From positions 1 to 29,025 of the forward strand of contig CALFLL010000071.1 of NCBI GenBank assembly GCA_937880845.1: a stretch of 29,025 bases of DNA, read 5' to 3'. The position numbers and the translations under genes are program-made. The DNA comes from an uncultured Drancourtella sp. Its GTDB lineage: Bacteria; Bacillota; Clostridia; Lachnospirales; Lachnospiraceae. Shown here one piece after another: positions 5,669 through 14,003 of the stretch. Each line of letters opens with the position of its first letter. Positions within the stretch are counted from its first letter, which is position 1. The notes under the pieces are model-generated. The model worked only from the letters and a program-made list of their open reading frames with translations, had not been told where the DNA came from and searched no databases.

Positions 5669-7729
5669 ATGGAGAAGAAAGATAATATTCATTTTAAAGG
5701 TCAGTTAAAGCTGTATATGCAGTGGCCGGCGTTTATGACAGTTCTTTTGGTCATTATGAATGTATGGATCTATATGATAAATCGAAGTGCCGGCTTCCTT
5801 ATGAGTGCATTTGTAATTGTATATGCGGTTATTGCATTTATTCTGTATTTTTATAATAAGTCCTTGTTGATGGCGGATTTAGTAGAGTTTGCTTCTCAAT
5901 ACGGAGGAGTACAGGATATTTTGCTAAAACAATTATCAATTCCGTATGCGATTCTTCTCGATGACGGGAAGATCATCTGGGTAAACAGTCAGTTTACGGA
6001 GGTGATAGGTACAGGACTTCGGCCGGACACTTATCTTAGTAAATATATTCCGGAATTAAACAGAAGTGTTTTCCCAAAAGAAGAAAATGAACAGACAGAA
6101 ATGCAAGTTTGCTATGCGGGACGAGATTACATTGTTGAGCTTATGAAGGTATCACTGGAAGGATTCAGCAAGAAGGAAGAGATTGTTCAGATTCCGCAGG
6201 AGAAGGAATATTTTGTTACTCTTTACATGAAAGACGTTACAGAATTAAATCAGGCTTTGGCAGAAATCGGAAGAGAGAAGATGGTGGCAGGACTCATCTA
6301 TATTGACAACTATGATGAGGTGATTGAAAGTGTGGAAGAAGTCAGACAGTCTCTTCTGATCGCATTGATTGAAAGGAAGATCAACCAATATATATCAAAA
6401 ATGGAGGGAATCGCAAAGAAACTGGAAAAAGACAGGTATTTTATCGTTGTCAAAAACAGTTCTTTCCAGAAAATGACCGAAGACCATTTTTCTATTTTGG
6501 ATGAGGTAAAAGAGATCAGTGTCGGAAACAAAATTCCTGCTACTTTGAGTATAGGACTTGGATTTAGCGGGGATAAGTACGGACAGAGTTATAACTATGC
6601 CCGTGTTGCCATCGACCTTGCCCTGGCAAGAGGAGGGGATCAGGCAGTTATCAAAGATGTAAGCGGAATCCAGTATTTTGGCGGAAAGAGAGAACAGACA
6701 TCCAAAAATACACGAGTTAAAGCCAGAGTAAAAGCAGAAGCAATGCGAGAGTTTATGATGGGAAAAGATCAGGTATTGATTATGGGACATAAACTTGGCG
6801 ACCCGGATTCTTTCGGAGCTTCTATAGGTATCTATAAGATTGCACGAAAGATGGAAAAGAAGGTGCACATTGTCATCAATGAAATTACGGTTTCTTTAAG
6901 ACCGCTTTATAATGAATTCAGGGAAAACAGCAATTTCCCGGATGATATGTTTATCAATTCTCAAGAAGCTATCAAGATGGTGGATGAAAATACCATGGTT
7001 GTGGTCGTTGATGCAAATAGACCGATGCTTACGGAATGTCCGGAACTGCTTTATGAAACAAAGACGATAGCAGTGTTGGATCATCACAGACAGGCAAGTA
7101 ATGCGATTGAAAATGCGTTGTTGTCATACATTGAGCCATATGCGTCATCTACTTGTGAAATGGTAGCGGAAGTGCTTCAATATATTGCGGATGACATCCG
7201 TCTTGAAACAATTGAAGCCAACAGTATTTATGCAGGTATCATGATTGATACCAATAATTTTATGAGCCGTACAGGTGTCAGGACATTTGAAGCAGCAGCG
7301 TTTTTAAGAAGAAGCGGAGCGGATATCACTTATGTACACAAAATTTTCAGGGATGATCTTGAATCATACAGGGCAAAAGCTGACATCATAGCAAATGCAG
7401 AAATTTACCGAGACAGCTTTATTATTGCAAAAGGTACGGAAAAAGATATAGAGAGTCCGACGATCATCGGGGCACAGGCAGCAAACGAGCTTTTAAATAT
7501 CAGTGGCGTAAAGGGTGCGTTTGTATTAACGGCATATCACGGAAAAGTATATGTCAGTGCAAGGTCCATTGATGAGATGAATGTTCAGATTATTATGGAA
7601 CGGATCGGTGGCGGCGGGCATATCAATACTGCCGGAGCACAATTTGAAAATGAAGATGTAGAAGGTGACATCGAAACATTGAAGCAGGTAATTGACGACA
7701 TGATCGAAGGAGGAGACATTAAGGTATGA
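5669..7729 (+). CDS. Cyclic-di-AMP phosphodiesterase GdpP (DHH/DHHA1)
   Basis: The 686-residue protein is a membrane-bound enzyme that cleaves cyclic-di-AMP to pApA and so sets the level of this potassium- and cell-wall-related messenger. Two membrane segments lie at about 17-62, then a PAS-like domain (about 85-195), a degenerate GGDEF domain (about 195-335) without the GGDEF signature, a DHH domain (from about 365) and DHHA1 at the C-terminus. Metal-site motifs are present: GHKLGDPDSFGAS, VVVDANRP and VLDHHRQ; GGGGHINTAGAQ marks DHHA1. The length matches the family (about 650-690). Its stop overlaps the rplI start by four bases (ATGA at 7726-7729), so translation is probably coupled. This order with rplI and dnaB is the usual Firmicute arrangement. 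Confidence 0.96.
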   Translation: MEKKDNIHFKGQLKLYMQWPAFMTVLLVIMNVWIYMINRSAGFLMSAFVIVYAVIAFILYFYNKSLLMADLVEFASQYGGVQDILLKQLSIPYAILLDDGKIIWVNSQFTEVIGTGLRPDTYLSKYIPELNRSVFPKEENEQTEMQVCYAGRDYIVELMKVSLEGFSKKEEIVQIPQEKEYFVTLYMKDVTELNQALAEIGREKMVAGLIYIDNYDEVIESVEEVRQSLLIALIERKINQYISKMEGIAKKLEKDRYFIVVKNSSFQKMTEDHFSILDEVKEISVGNKIPATLSIGLGFSGDKYGQSYNYARVAIDLALARGGDQAVIKDVSGIQYFGGKREQTSKNTRVKARVKAEAMREFMMGKDQVLIMGHKLGDPDSFGASIGIYKIARKMEKKVHIVINEITVSLRPLYNEFRENSNFPDDMFINSQEAIKMVDENTMVVVVDANRPMLTECPELLYETKTIAVLDHHRQASNAIENALLSYIEPYASSTCEMVAEVLQYIADDIRLETIEANSIYAGIMIDTNNFMSRTGVRTFEAAAFLRRSGADITYVHKIFRDDLESYRAKADIIANAEIYRDSFIIAKGTEKDIESPTIIGAQAANELLNISGVKGAFVLTAYHGKVYVSARSIDEMNVQIIMERIGGGGHINTAGAQFENEDVEGDIETLKQVIDDMIEGGDIKV

Positions 7730-8172
7730 AAGTAATATTACTGGAAGATTTAAAATCCGTTGGGAAAAAGGGCGAAATCGTCGAAGTAAGCGACGGATAT
7801 GCAAGAAACGTTATTTTAAGAAAAAAGATTGGTGTGGAAGCTACCGGTAAAAATCTGAATGATCTAAAGCTTCAGAAAGCAAACGCAGATAAGATTGCCA
7901 GGGAGCAGTTAGAAGCAGCACAGAAACTAAAAGTTGAGATTGAAGAGAAAAAAATCGTGATGCACATTAAAACAGGAGAAGGGGGAAAGACGTTTGGTTC
8001 TGTTTCTTCTAAAGAAATCGCGGCAGCAGTAAAAGAACAGCTTGGATATGATATCGACAAAAAGAAGATTCAGATGAAAGAGTCCATTAAAAGTCTTGGA
8101 ATGCATATTGTTCCGGTGAAGCTTCATACAAAAGTAACGGCAGAACTGAAAGTTTCCGTACAGGAGGAGTAG
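7726..8172 (+). CDS. 50S ribosomal protein bL9
   Basis: This 148-residue protein starts with the classic L9 N-terminal domain, MKVILLEDLKSVGKKGEIVEVSDGYARN, which binds 23S rRNA. It is followed by the long connecting helix (LQKANADKIAREQLEAAQKLKVEIEEKK) and the C-terminal domain with FGSVSSKEIAAAVKEQLG. The length is the usual one. It overlaps the gdpP stop codon (ATGA) and precedes dnaB by 34 bases, within one operon. Nothing unusual is visible. Confidence 0.97.
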   Translation: MKVILLEDLKSVGKKGEIVEVSDGYARNVILRKKIGVEATGKNLNDLKLQKANADKIAREQLEAAQKLKVEIEEKKIVMHIKTGEGGKTFGSVSSKEIAAAVKEQLGYDIDKKKIQMKESIKSLGMHIVPVKLHTKVTAELKVSVQEE

Positions 8173-8206
8173 GCGTTGATCCATATGAAGACAGGAGGAA
8201 TCAGTC

Positions 8207-9553
8207 ATGGAAGAAGCACTGATTAAGAGAGTTCTGCCTCATAGTTTGGAAGCAGAACAGTCTGTTGTGGGTGCGATGCTGATGGATAAAGATGCAATCA
8301 TGACAGCAGCAGAGATTGTCAGCGGAGAGGATTTCTACCAGAGCACATACGGAGTAGTCTTTAGTGCAATCGTCGAATTATATAACGAAGGTAAACCGGT
8401 CGATTTGATCACGCTTCAGGAAAGACTGAAGGAAAAAGATGTGCCGGAAGAAATAAAAAGCCTGGAATTTGTAAGGGACCTCGTAACAGTGGTCCCTACT
8501 TCTGCGAATGTGAAGTATTATGCGGATATCGTGGCAGAAAAGTCGATGCTGAGAAAACTGATCAAACTGACGGAAGGAATTGCAAATACCTGTTATGCAT
8601 CCAAGGAACCTCTGGAAGGGATTCTGGAAAAGACAGAAAAGGACGTATTTGAACTGATCCAAAAAAGAAATACCGGTGATTATGTACCGATCAAGCAGGT
8701 TGTATTAAATGCCTTGGATAAGATTGAAAGGGCATCTAAGACAAAAGGTACCGTTACAGGAATACCGACCGGTTTTATTGATCTTGATTATAAAATGTCG
8801 GGACTTCAGCCGTCAGATCTTATTCTGGTGGCAGCAAGGCCATCTATGGGAAAAACGGCATTTGTTCTGAATATCGCCCAACATGTGGCATTTAAAGAAG
8901 AAAAGACGGTAGCGGTGTTCAGCTTGGAAATGTCAAAAGAACAGCTTGTAAACCGTTTGTTTGCATTGGAATCACAGGTAGATTCTCAGCTTCTCAGAAC
9001 CGGAAATTTAAAGGACGCGGATTGGGAAAAGCTGATTGAAGGAGCCGGGATTATTGGACGCTCCAATCTGATCATTGATGATACACCGGGAATTTCTATT
9101 TCAGAGATGCGTTCCAAATGCAGAAAGTATAAGCTGGAACACAATCTGGAACTGATCATCATTGACTACCTGCAGTTGATGAGCGGAAGTGTGGGAGGAC
9201 GAAGTGAATCAAGACAGCAGGAGATTTCTGAGATTTCCCGTTCTTTAAAAGCACTGGCACGAGAATTAAATGTTCCGGTGATCGCACTTTCACAGCTTAG
9301 CCGTGCAGTAGAACAAAGACCTGATCACAGACCGATGCTTTCGGATTTACGTGAATCCGGTGCCATTGAGCAGGATGCGGATGTTGTTATGTTTATTTAC
9401 AGAGATGATTACTACAACAAGGATACGGATCGGCCGAACATTGCCGAGATTATTATTGCAAAACAAAGAAACGGTCCGATTGGGACGGTAGACCTGACAT
9501 GGCTTCCGAACTATACAAAATTTGCAAATTTTTTAAGAAAAGATAAAAATTAG
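8207..9553 (+). CDS. Replicative DNA helicase DnaB (DnaC in Bacillus naming)
   Basis: This 448-residue protein is the hexameric fork helicase. The N-terminal helical domain starts with LPHSLEAEQSVVGAML, followed by the linker and the RecA-like domain with Walker A RPSMGKTA (residues 211-218), Walker B LIIIDYLQLM, and the DnaB signature ALSQLSRAVEQRPDHRPMLSDLRESGAIEQDADVV split across the sensor region. No intein or frameshift interrupts it. An AGGAGGA site sits 7 bases before the ATG. It is the last gene of the gdpP-rplI-dnaB operon, ended by a strong hairpin directly after the stop codon. Confidence 0.97.
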   Translation: MEEALIKRVLPHSLEAEQSVVGAMLMDKDAIMTAAEIVSGEDFYQSTYGVVFSAIVELYNEGKPVDLITLQERLKEKDVPEEIKSLEFVRDLVTVVPTSANVKYYADIVAEKSMLRKLIKLTEGIANTCYASKEPLEGILEKTEKDVFELIQKRNTGDYVPIKQVVLNALDKIERASKTKGTVTGIPTGFIDLDYKMSGLQPSDLILVAARPSMGKTAFVLNIAQHVAFKEEKTVAVFSLEMSKEQLVNRLFALESQVDSQLLRTGNLKDADWEKLIEGAGIIGRSNLIIDDTPGISISEMRSKCRKYKLEHNLELIIIDYLQLMSGSVGGRSESRQQEISEISRSLKALARELNVPVIALSQLSRAVEQRPDHRPMLSDLRESGAIEQDADVVMFIYRDDYYNKDTDRPNIAEIIIAKQRNGPIGTVDLTWLPNYTKFANFLRKDKN

Positions 9554-9585
9554 AAAAGACGCGGTTTGATTTCCGCGTCTTTTTT
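9554..9585. terminator. Intrinsic terminator after dnaB
   Basis: AAAAGACGCGG (9554-9564) pairs with CCGCGTCTTTT (9573-9583), followed by T residues. The left A-run may let it also stop the convergent MerR transcript. Confidence 0.9.
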
Positions 9586-9606
9586 GATCCATAACAAATA
9601 AAGTAA

Positions 9607-10125
9607 TCAGGCTTCGCCAAGAAGTTTTTGGAAAAAATGTACCGGTGTATGCCGTGCGGTTTCCTTTCGGGAAATCTGTTGCTGGCGGATTAAATGATCT
9701 AATTTCCGATAACGTTCTTCTTCCTGACGCTCTTTTGCCTGAAGAAGGAAATCCATGTTCTGGCAAACCTGTCGGGTTATGGTGTCAGAGATTTGTTTTT
9801 CCAGGATCGGATTATTTTCCAAAAGCACCTTTCGAAATACAGATGCAAGAAGTGCTTCGGCAGAATCGTCCTTTTCCTGATGTAAAACCGCTTTTGTATG
9901 CAGAATATCCGGAATCACCCCCTTTAAGTCGGAAATCCGGATACCTTGTTCTAAAAGTTCTTTGATACAGCTAAAAAGCCGTATGTCTTCGTTGGTATAA
10001 TAACGATGTCCGTTTTCAGTATGTACGCATGGCAATGCAAGTTCTTTTTCCCAATATAAAAGAAGTTCCTTGTCAACACCTGTGCGTTTGGCAGCCTCTG
10101 AAATCATATATTGAACCTCGCCCAT
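9607..10125 (-). CDS. MerR-type helix-turn-helix regulator
   Basis: This 172-residue protein has an N-terminal winged helix of the MerR type: YMISEAAKRTGVDKELLLYWEKELALP, then HRYYTNEDIRLFSCIKELLEQGIRISDLK. The C-terminal half is helical and charged (MDFLLQAKERQEEERYRKLDHLIRQQQ), probably a dimerising coiled coil, and no effector-binding cysteines or known ligand domain are visible. The ATG at 10125 is preferred over one at 10131 because AGGGGG lies 7 bases upstream of it and would abut the other. Regulators like this one with a helical tail, without neighbouring target genes, are common in Clostridia; the target is unknown. It lies convergent with dnaB and downstream of the ferredoxin on the same strand, separated from it by a terminator. 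Confidence 0.85.
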   Translation of the reverse strand: MGEVQYMISEAAKRTGVDKELLLYWEKELALPCVHTENGHRYYTNEDIRLFSCIKELLEQGIRISDLKGVIPDILHTKAVLHQEKDDSAEALLASVFRKVLLENNPILEKQISDTITRQVCQNMDFLLQAKERQEEERYRKLDHLIRQQQISRKETARHTPVHFFQKLLGEA

Positions 10126-10226
10126 ATACATACCCCCTGCTGATTTTTGTTATACATGCCTGCTGCACTTCTATCATAACATATTACAGAGGGAAATCTA
10201 GAAAAACTTCTCGACCTGTTCAGACA

Positions 10227-10263
10227 AAAAACACCGCTTACCGTAAAAGGAAGCGGTGTTTTT
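10227..10263 (-). terminator. Intrinsic terminator after the ferredoxin gene
   Basis: AAAAACACCGCTT (10227-10239) pairs perfectly with AAGCGGTGTTTTT (10251-10263). Read on the minus strand it is a GC-rich hairpin followed by a T-run, 19 bases after the ferredoxin stop. Confidence 0.9.
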
Positions 10264-10281
10264 GTACAATTACATTTTGTA

Positions 10282-10452
10282 TTATTCAGCGGAAATAGCT
10301 CCTGTAGGGCACTGTGCTGCACAAGCACCACAATCTACACAAGCAGCCGGATCGATTTCATAATGATCAGCTCCCTGAGAAATAGCGCCAACTGGGCATT
10401 CTGCTTCGCAAGCTCCACAGCTTACACATTCATCACTAATTACGTGTGCCAT
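10282..10452 (-). CDS. 2[4Fe-4S] clostridial-type ferredoxin (56 aa)
   Basis: The frame encodes a 56-residue electron carrier with two CxxCxxCxxxCP clusters: CVSCGACEAECPVGAIS and CVDCGACAAQCPTGAIS, in tandem, the hallmark of bacterial 2[4Fe-4S] ferredoxins. The start MAHVISDEC and the length match the classic clostridial proteins. It acts in the cytoplasm between oxidoreductases such as pyruvate:ferredoxin oxidoreductase and hydrogenase or Rnf; no such partner is adjacent. A GGAGG site lies 8 bases before the ATG at 10452, and a strong terminator follows, so it is a monocistronic gene. It is easily missed by length cutoffs. Confidence 0.97.
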   Translation of the reverse strand: MAHVISDECVSCGACEAECPVGAISQGADHYEIDPAACVDCGACAAQCPTGAISAE

Positions 10453-10502
10453 AGTATGTATCCTCCTTTATATAATGCATTCCATGTTATATGGTGTCTT
10501 TT

Positions 10503-10531
10503 ATTTTAATACAAAAAAATTGAATATACAA
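10503..10531 (-). promoter_or_regulatory. Possible ferredoxin promoter
   Basis: On the minus strand TTGTAT (10531-10526) and TAAAAT (10508-10503) are spaced by 17 bases, ahead of the ferredoxin start. The -35 match is weak, so the call is tentative. Confidence 0.35.
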
Positions 10532-10662
10532 GAGAATTCGTGATTTTAATTTTGTACAACACAAATATTTCACATAAAAATTAAGAAAAAGTTTATGCTT
10601 TTTTTGGAAAATTGGTGTATAGTGTTGGATAGAAAAGTTTTGAAGTGACAGGAGAAGTGACG

Positions 10663-11823
10663 ATGAAAAGAAGGATCAAAATGGTAATATGCATAATGTG
10701 TGCCGCATTGACTTTGACAGCGTGCACCAACAAGAAAACATCCGATAAAGACAACGTAGTACTCGGTCAGGGAAAAAAAGAAAGTGAATATCAGACGAGA
10801 TTGAATATGGTCCAGCCACAGGCATATAGTTCTGTTGATGGATTGAAACTGGAAAAGGGAAGTTATATTTCCATTATCGGTAAGGCATCGGGAACAGAAT
10901 ATTGGGATGAGGTGAAAAAAGGAGCAGAGGATGCAGTCGATGCATTAAATGATGCACTTGGATATAAAGGAAAAGATCAGATTAAAGTGACCTATAATGC
11001 ACCGGGAGACGGAAGCGATGTAGACGAGCAGGTGAACATTTTGGACGAAGAACTGGACAGATATCCGGCAGCGGTAGGAATTGCGGTGATTGATAAAGAG
11101 GCTTGTGCCGTGCAATTTGACCTTGCTGCGGAGAATAATATTCCGATTGTGGAGTTTGATTCCAAAAGTGATTATCAGGGGGCAATGTCTGTTGTTTCTA
11201 CCAGCAATGTGGAAGCAGGACAGACAGCGGCAGATAAAATGGCAGGTCTTCTTGGCGAACAGGGAGAAGTGTTGTTATTCATAGAAGATAAAAAGGCAGC
11301 GTCTTCTAATGAAAGAGAACAGGGAATGGTGCAGCAGTTTCAGAAACAATATCCTCAGATAAAAGTGGATGGTATTTACTATGTAAATGAACTTGATGCT
11401 GAAAAAAAAGAAATCGTTCAGAAAACCAATGAAGGGAAAAAAGAAGGGGAAACCATCACGGCAGAAGACATTACAGATGCGAAGGCTATGGAAGAAATTT
11501 TAAAAAAATATCCAAATGCAAAAGGCTGTATTGCGGCAAGTCAGTCTGCCACGGAGAAAGTAATGGAAGCCTGCGAAGCGACAGGAAGAACAGAAATGCA
11601 GATTATTGGGTTTGACGGCGGAGAAACCCAGGAAAAAGCATTGAAGGAGGGAAAACTTCAAGGATTGATTGTACAAAACCCGTATGGAATGGGATATGCA
11701 ACAGTAGTTGCCGCCGCACGTTCTGCATTGGATATGGGAAATGAAGCAAAGGTAGACACAGGATATGCCTGGGTGACAAAAGAAAATATGAAGGAAGATG
11801 CAATCAAAAATATGCTGTATTAA
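10663..11823 (+). CDS. Sugar-type substrate-binding lipoprotein (Peripla_BP_4-like)
   Basis: This 386-residue protein has a lipoprotein signal (MKRRIKMVICIMCAALTLTA, with the lipidated Cys21) and then a two-lobed periplasmic-binding fold of the RbsB/GGBP type: ISIIGKASGTEYWDEVKKGAEDA, IAVIDKEACAVQFDLAAENNIPIVEFDS, SNVEAGQTAADKMAG, and IIGFDGGETQEKALKEGKLQGLIVQNP. It would bind a ligand, usually a sugar, outside the membrane. No ABC permease or ATPase gene is nearby, so it is an orphan binding protein that may share another transporter or feed a sensor. The start at 10663 has AGGAG 8 bases upstream; an in-frame ATG at 10645 would add six residues before an already complete signal peptide. It converges with the histidine kinase operon across a shared terminator. 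Confidence 0.9.
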   Translation: MKRRIKMVICIMCAALTLTACTNKKTSDKDNVVLGQGKKESEYQTRLNMVQPQAYSSVDGLKLEKGSYISIIGKASGTEYWDEVKKGAEDAVDALNDALGYKGKDQIKVTYNAPGDGSDVDEQVNILDEELDRYPAAVGIAVIDKEACAVQFDLAAENNIPIVEFDSKSDYQGAMSVVSTSNVEAGQTAADKMAGLLGEQGEVLLFIEDKKAASSNEREQGMVQQFQKQYPQIKVDGIYYVNELDAEKKEIVQKTNEGKKEGETITAEDITDAKAMEEILKKYPNAKGCIAASQSATEKVMEACEATGRTEMQIIGFDGGETQEKALKEGKLQGLIVQNPYGMGYATVVAAARSALDMGNEAKVDTGYAWVTKENMKEDAIKNMLY

Positions 11824-11871
11824 AAAAACCTTGAGCAGATAAGTATCATTCATTCTGCTCAGGGTTTTTTT
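11824..11871. terminator. Bidirectional terminator between the binding protein and histidine kinase
   Basis: The stem CCTTGAGCAGA (11829-11839) pairs with TCTGCTCAGGG (11853-11863, one G-T), flanked by A- and T-runs, and serves both convergent genes. Confidence 0.85.
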
Positions 11872-11881
11872 GTGTAAAGTG

Positions 11882-13288
11882 TCAGGATTTGGAAAGTGAG
11901 AAAATAAATTCTGTTCCGACCCCTTCTGTACTGATGACATTGATGTTTTCATTATGCGCCTGAATGACTTCTTTGACAATGGCCAGACCAAGACCGGTTC
12001 CCTTTTTATCTTTTCCCCTGGACAAATCACTTTTGTAGAAACGTTCCCAGATTTTGTTCAGGTTTTCTTTCGGGATTCCGATCCCTTCATCGCGGACGGA
12101 TACAAATACTTTTTCGTTTCGTTCGGTTGTTTCAATAGTGACAGTAGAATCCGGATTACTGAATTTTACCGCATTGTCCAGAAGATTGTAAAGAACTTGT
12201 TGGATCTTACGACGGTCTGCATAGACATTAAGCACTTTAGCGGCAAAAACAAGTTCGATGGATATTTTTTTGTTGGTGCAGATACCTTCAAAGGATTCCG
12301 CCACATGTTTGATCATGTCATGAAGGTTGAAATCTTCCTTGTTTAACAGAAGATCTTTTGTATCAAATTCATTCAATGTAAGAAGATCTCTTGTCAGATC
12401 TGTCAGACGTTCTGTTTCAAAAAGGATGATACCAAGATATTTTCCTTGCATTTCGGGAGGAATGGTTCCGTCTGCGATTGCCTCCACGTACCCTTTGATA
12501 GAGGTTAAAGGAGAACGAAAATCATGAGAAACATTTGCAACAAATTTTTTCTGGTAATCTTCCATATCCTTCAAATGTGAAGACATATAATTTAAAGAGG
12601 CTGAAAGGTAGCCGATTTCGTCTTGCGAATTTACAGGAATCTCATAATCCAGATTGCCGGAAGCATATTGCTTTGCAGCTTCGGTAATCTTTCGCAGAGG
12701 ACGGTATATGAAAAAGTGAACACCGAGAAAGATCATAAAAGAAAGCAAATAGATTACGGTAAGGGTGATAAGGACAGCTTTCATGATGAGGCTTTTTTCT
12801 TCATGGAAGAAAGAAACCGGTTTGTGAACAAGAAGGTATCCTTTTGTGGAAAAACCTTCTGTTACAGGGGCGATTATGGTGATAACTTCTTCACTGTAAT
12901 ATCCGTGATAGATGCCTTTTAGATATTGCTCATTTTTGCATTCTGCCGGATTAAAATTTTTAATCCGAGAAGGCACGGTCCCATATCCGGAAGGAGAAAC
13001 GGACATTAATACATTCCCCTCAATATCGGTAAGCCAAAGATCGGCTTCCAGACAGGTATTTAAACTTTCCAGAAGAACTTTCGTGGAAGAAGCAGAAAGT
13101 TCTTGAGCGTAAAAATCCGACAGATGTTCCGGTGCAAGGACGGATGCTTCCCGGAACAGGCGGGAAGCATCGTATTTCTCAATCGTATTTTCAATAAGTT
13201 CGGCACCGAGGGTAGCGGTCGTAAAAAGACTTAAAAATCCGAAGATAATATAAAGGATGATAAATTTTAAGTTTAACGTACTGTGCAT
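11882..13288 (-). CDS. Sensor histidine kinase
   Basis: This 468-residue membrane kinase has membrane segments at about 8-28 and 170-192 enclosing an extracellular sensor domain of about 140 residues with no family I recognise. HAMP follows (about 193-245), then HisKA with the phospho-acceptor His255 in VSHDFRSPLTSIKGYVEAI, and HATPase with N box (QQVLYNLLDNAVKF), G1 (VRDEGIGIP), F (WERFYKSD) and G2 (KGTGLGLAI). All catalytic boxes are intact. It starts two bases after the response regulator stop, so the pair is translated from one message and should form one signalling system. The architecture is that of WalK/PhoR-like kinases. The signal is not evident. Confidence 0.95.
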   Translation of the reverse strand: MHSTLNLKFIILYIIFGFLSLFTTATLGAELIENTIEKYDASRLFREASVLAPEHLSDFYAQELSASSTKVLLESLNTCLEADLWLTDIEGNVLMSVSPSGYGTVPSRIKNFNPAECKNEQYLKGIYHGYYSEEVITIIAPVTEGFSTKGYLLVHKPVSFFHEEKSLIMKAVLITLTVIYLLSFMIFLGVHFFIYRPLRKITEAAKQYASGNLDYEIPVNSQDEIGYLSASLNYMSSHLKDMEDYQKKFVANVSHDFRSPLTSIKGYVEAIADGTIPPEMQGKYLGIILFETERLTDLTRDLLTLNEFDTKDLLLNKEDFNLHDMIKHVAESFEGICTNKKISIELVFAAKVLNVYADRRKIQQVLYNLLDNAVKFSNPDSTVTIETTERNEKVFVSVRDEGIGIPKENLNKIWERFYKSDLSRGKDKKGTGLGLAIVKEVIQAHNENINVISTEGVGTEFIFSLSKS

Positions 13289-13290
13289 GT

Positions 13291-13992
13291 TTATTTTACC
13301 TCAAATTTATATCCGATGCCCCAGACGGTACTAAGACTCCAAGAGTCATGATCCTTGAGTTTTTCTCTCAGACGTTTGATGTGCACATCAACAGTACGGG
13401 TATCCCCGGCATATTCATATCCCCATATCTGATCAAGAAGCTGCTCTCTTGTAAATACCTGATTCGGTGAGGAAGCAAGGAAATACAGAAGTTCCAACTC
13501 CTTTGGAGGCATATCCACATGTACCCCGTCTACGAGGACTGAGTAATTGGTCAGATTGATGCTGATACCCGGATATTCTACACACTTTCCTTTGGAAAAA
13601 CCGGATGACTCCTGGCCGGAAGGCTGATAGCGGCGCAGTACCGCCTTTACTCGTGCAACGAGTTCTTTGGAATCAAACGGTTTGATCATATAGTCATCTG
13701 CTCCAAGTTCCAACCCCAACACTTTGTCAAATACTTCTCCTTTTGCCGACAACATAATGATAGGTGTATTGGATCGGGAACGGATTTCCCGACATACCTG
13801 ATAACCGTCAATACCCGGGAGCATAAGATCCAGAAGAATCAGGTTGGGCTGATAAGAATCAAATGCTTGAAGAGCTTCCATGCCATCGTATACCATATAA
13901 GTATCAAAACATTCTTTTGTAAGATATAAAGAAATCAATTCTGCGATATTTTCATCATCGTCAACAATCAAAATTTTCTGTTTTGCAGACAT
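13291..13992 (-). CDS. OmpR/PhoB-family response regulator
   Basis: The 233-residue protein has a receiver domain with acidic pocket Asp11-Asp12, phospho-acceptor Asp55 (LILLDLMLPG), Ser82 and Lys104 (DDYMIKPF), then a winged-helix DNA-binding domain (about 135-233) with LLYFLASSPNQVFTREQLLDQIWGYEYAGDTRTVDVHIKRLREKL split across its recognition helix. The partner kinase follows at once. It starts 11 bases downstream of the mutS2 stop, so it may be transcribed with mutS2 as well as from any promoter inside that gene. Its regulon cannot be told from the window. Confidence 0.95.
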   Translation of the reverse strand: MSAKQKILIVDDDENIAELISLYLTKECFDTYMVYDGMEALQAFDSYQPNLILLDLMLPGIDGYQVCREIRSRSNTPIIMLSAKGEVFDKVLGLELGADDYMIKPFDSKELVARVKAVLRRYQPSGQESSGFSKGKCVEYPGISINLTNYSVLVDGVHVDMPPKELELLYFLASSPNQVFTREQLLDQIWGYEYAGDTRTVDVHIKRLREKLKDHDSWSLSTVWGIGYKFEVK

Positions 13993-14003
13993 AACTTCCT
14001 CCC

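Noticed and set aside
10561..10662. Promoter of the binding lipoprotein from TATAGT at 10618-10623
   Set aside because: No acceptable -35 box is found at 16-18 bases, so it was not annotated as a site.
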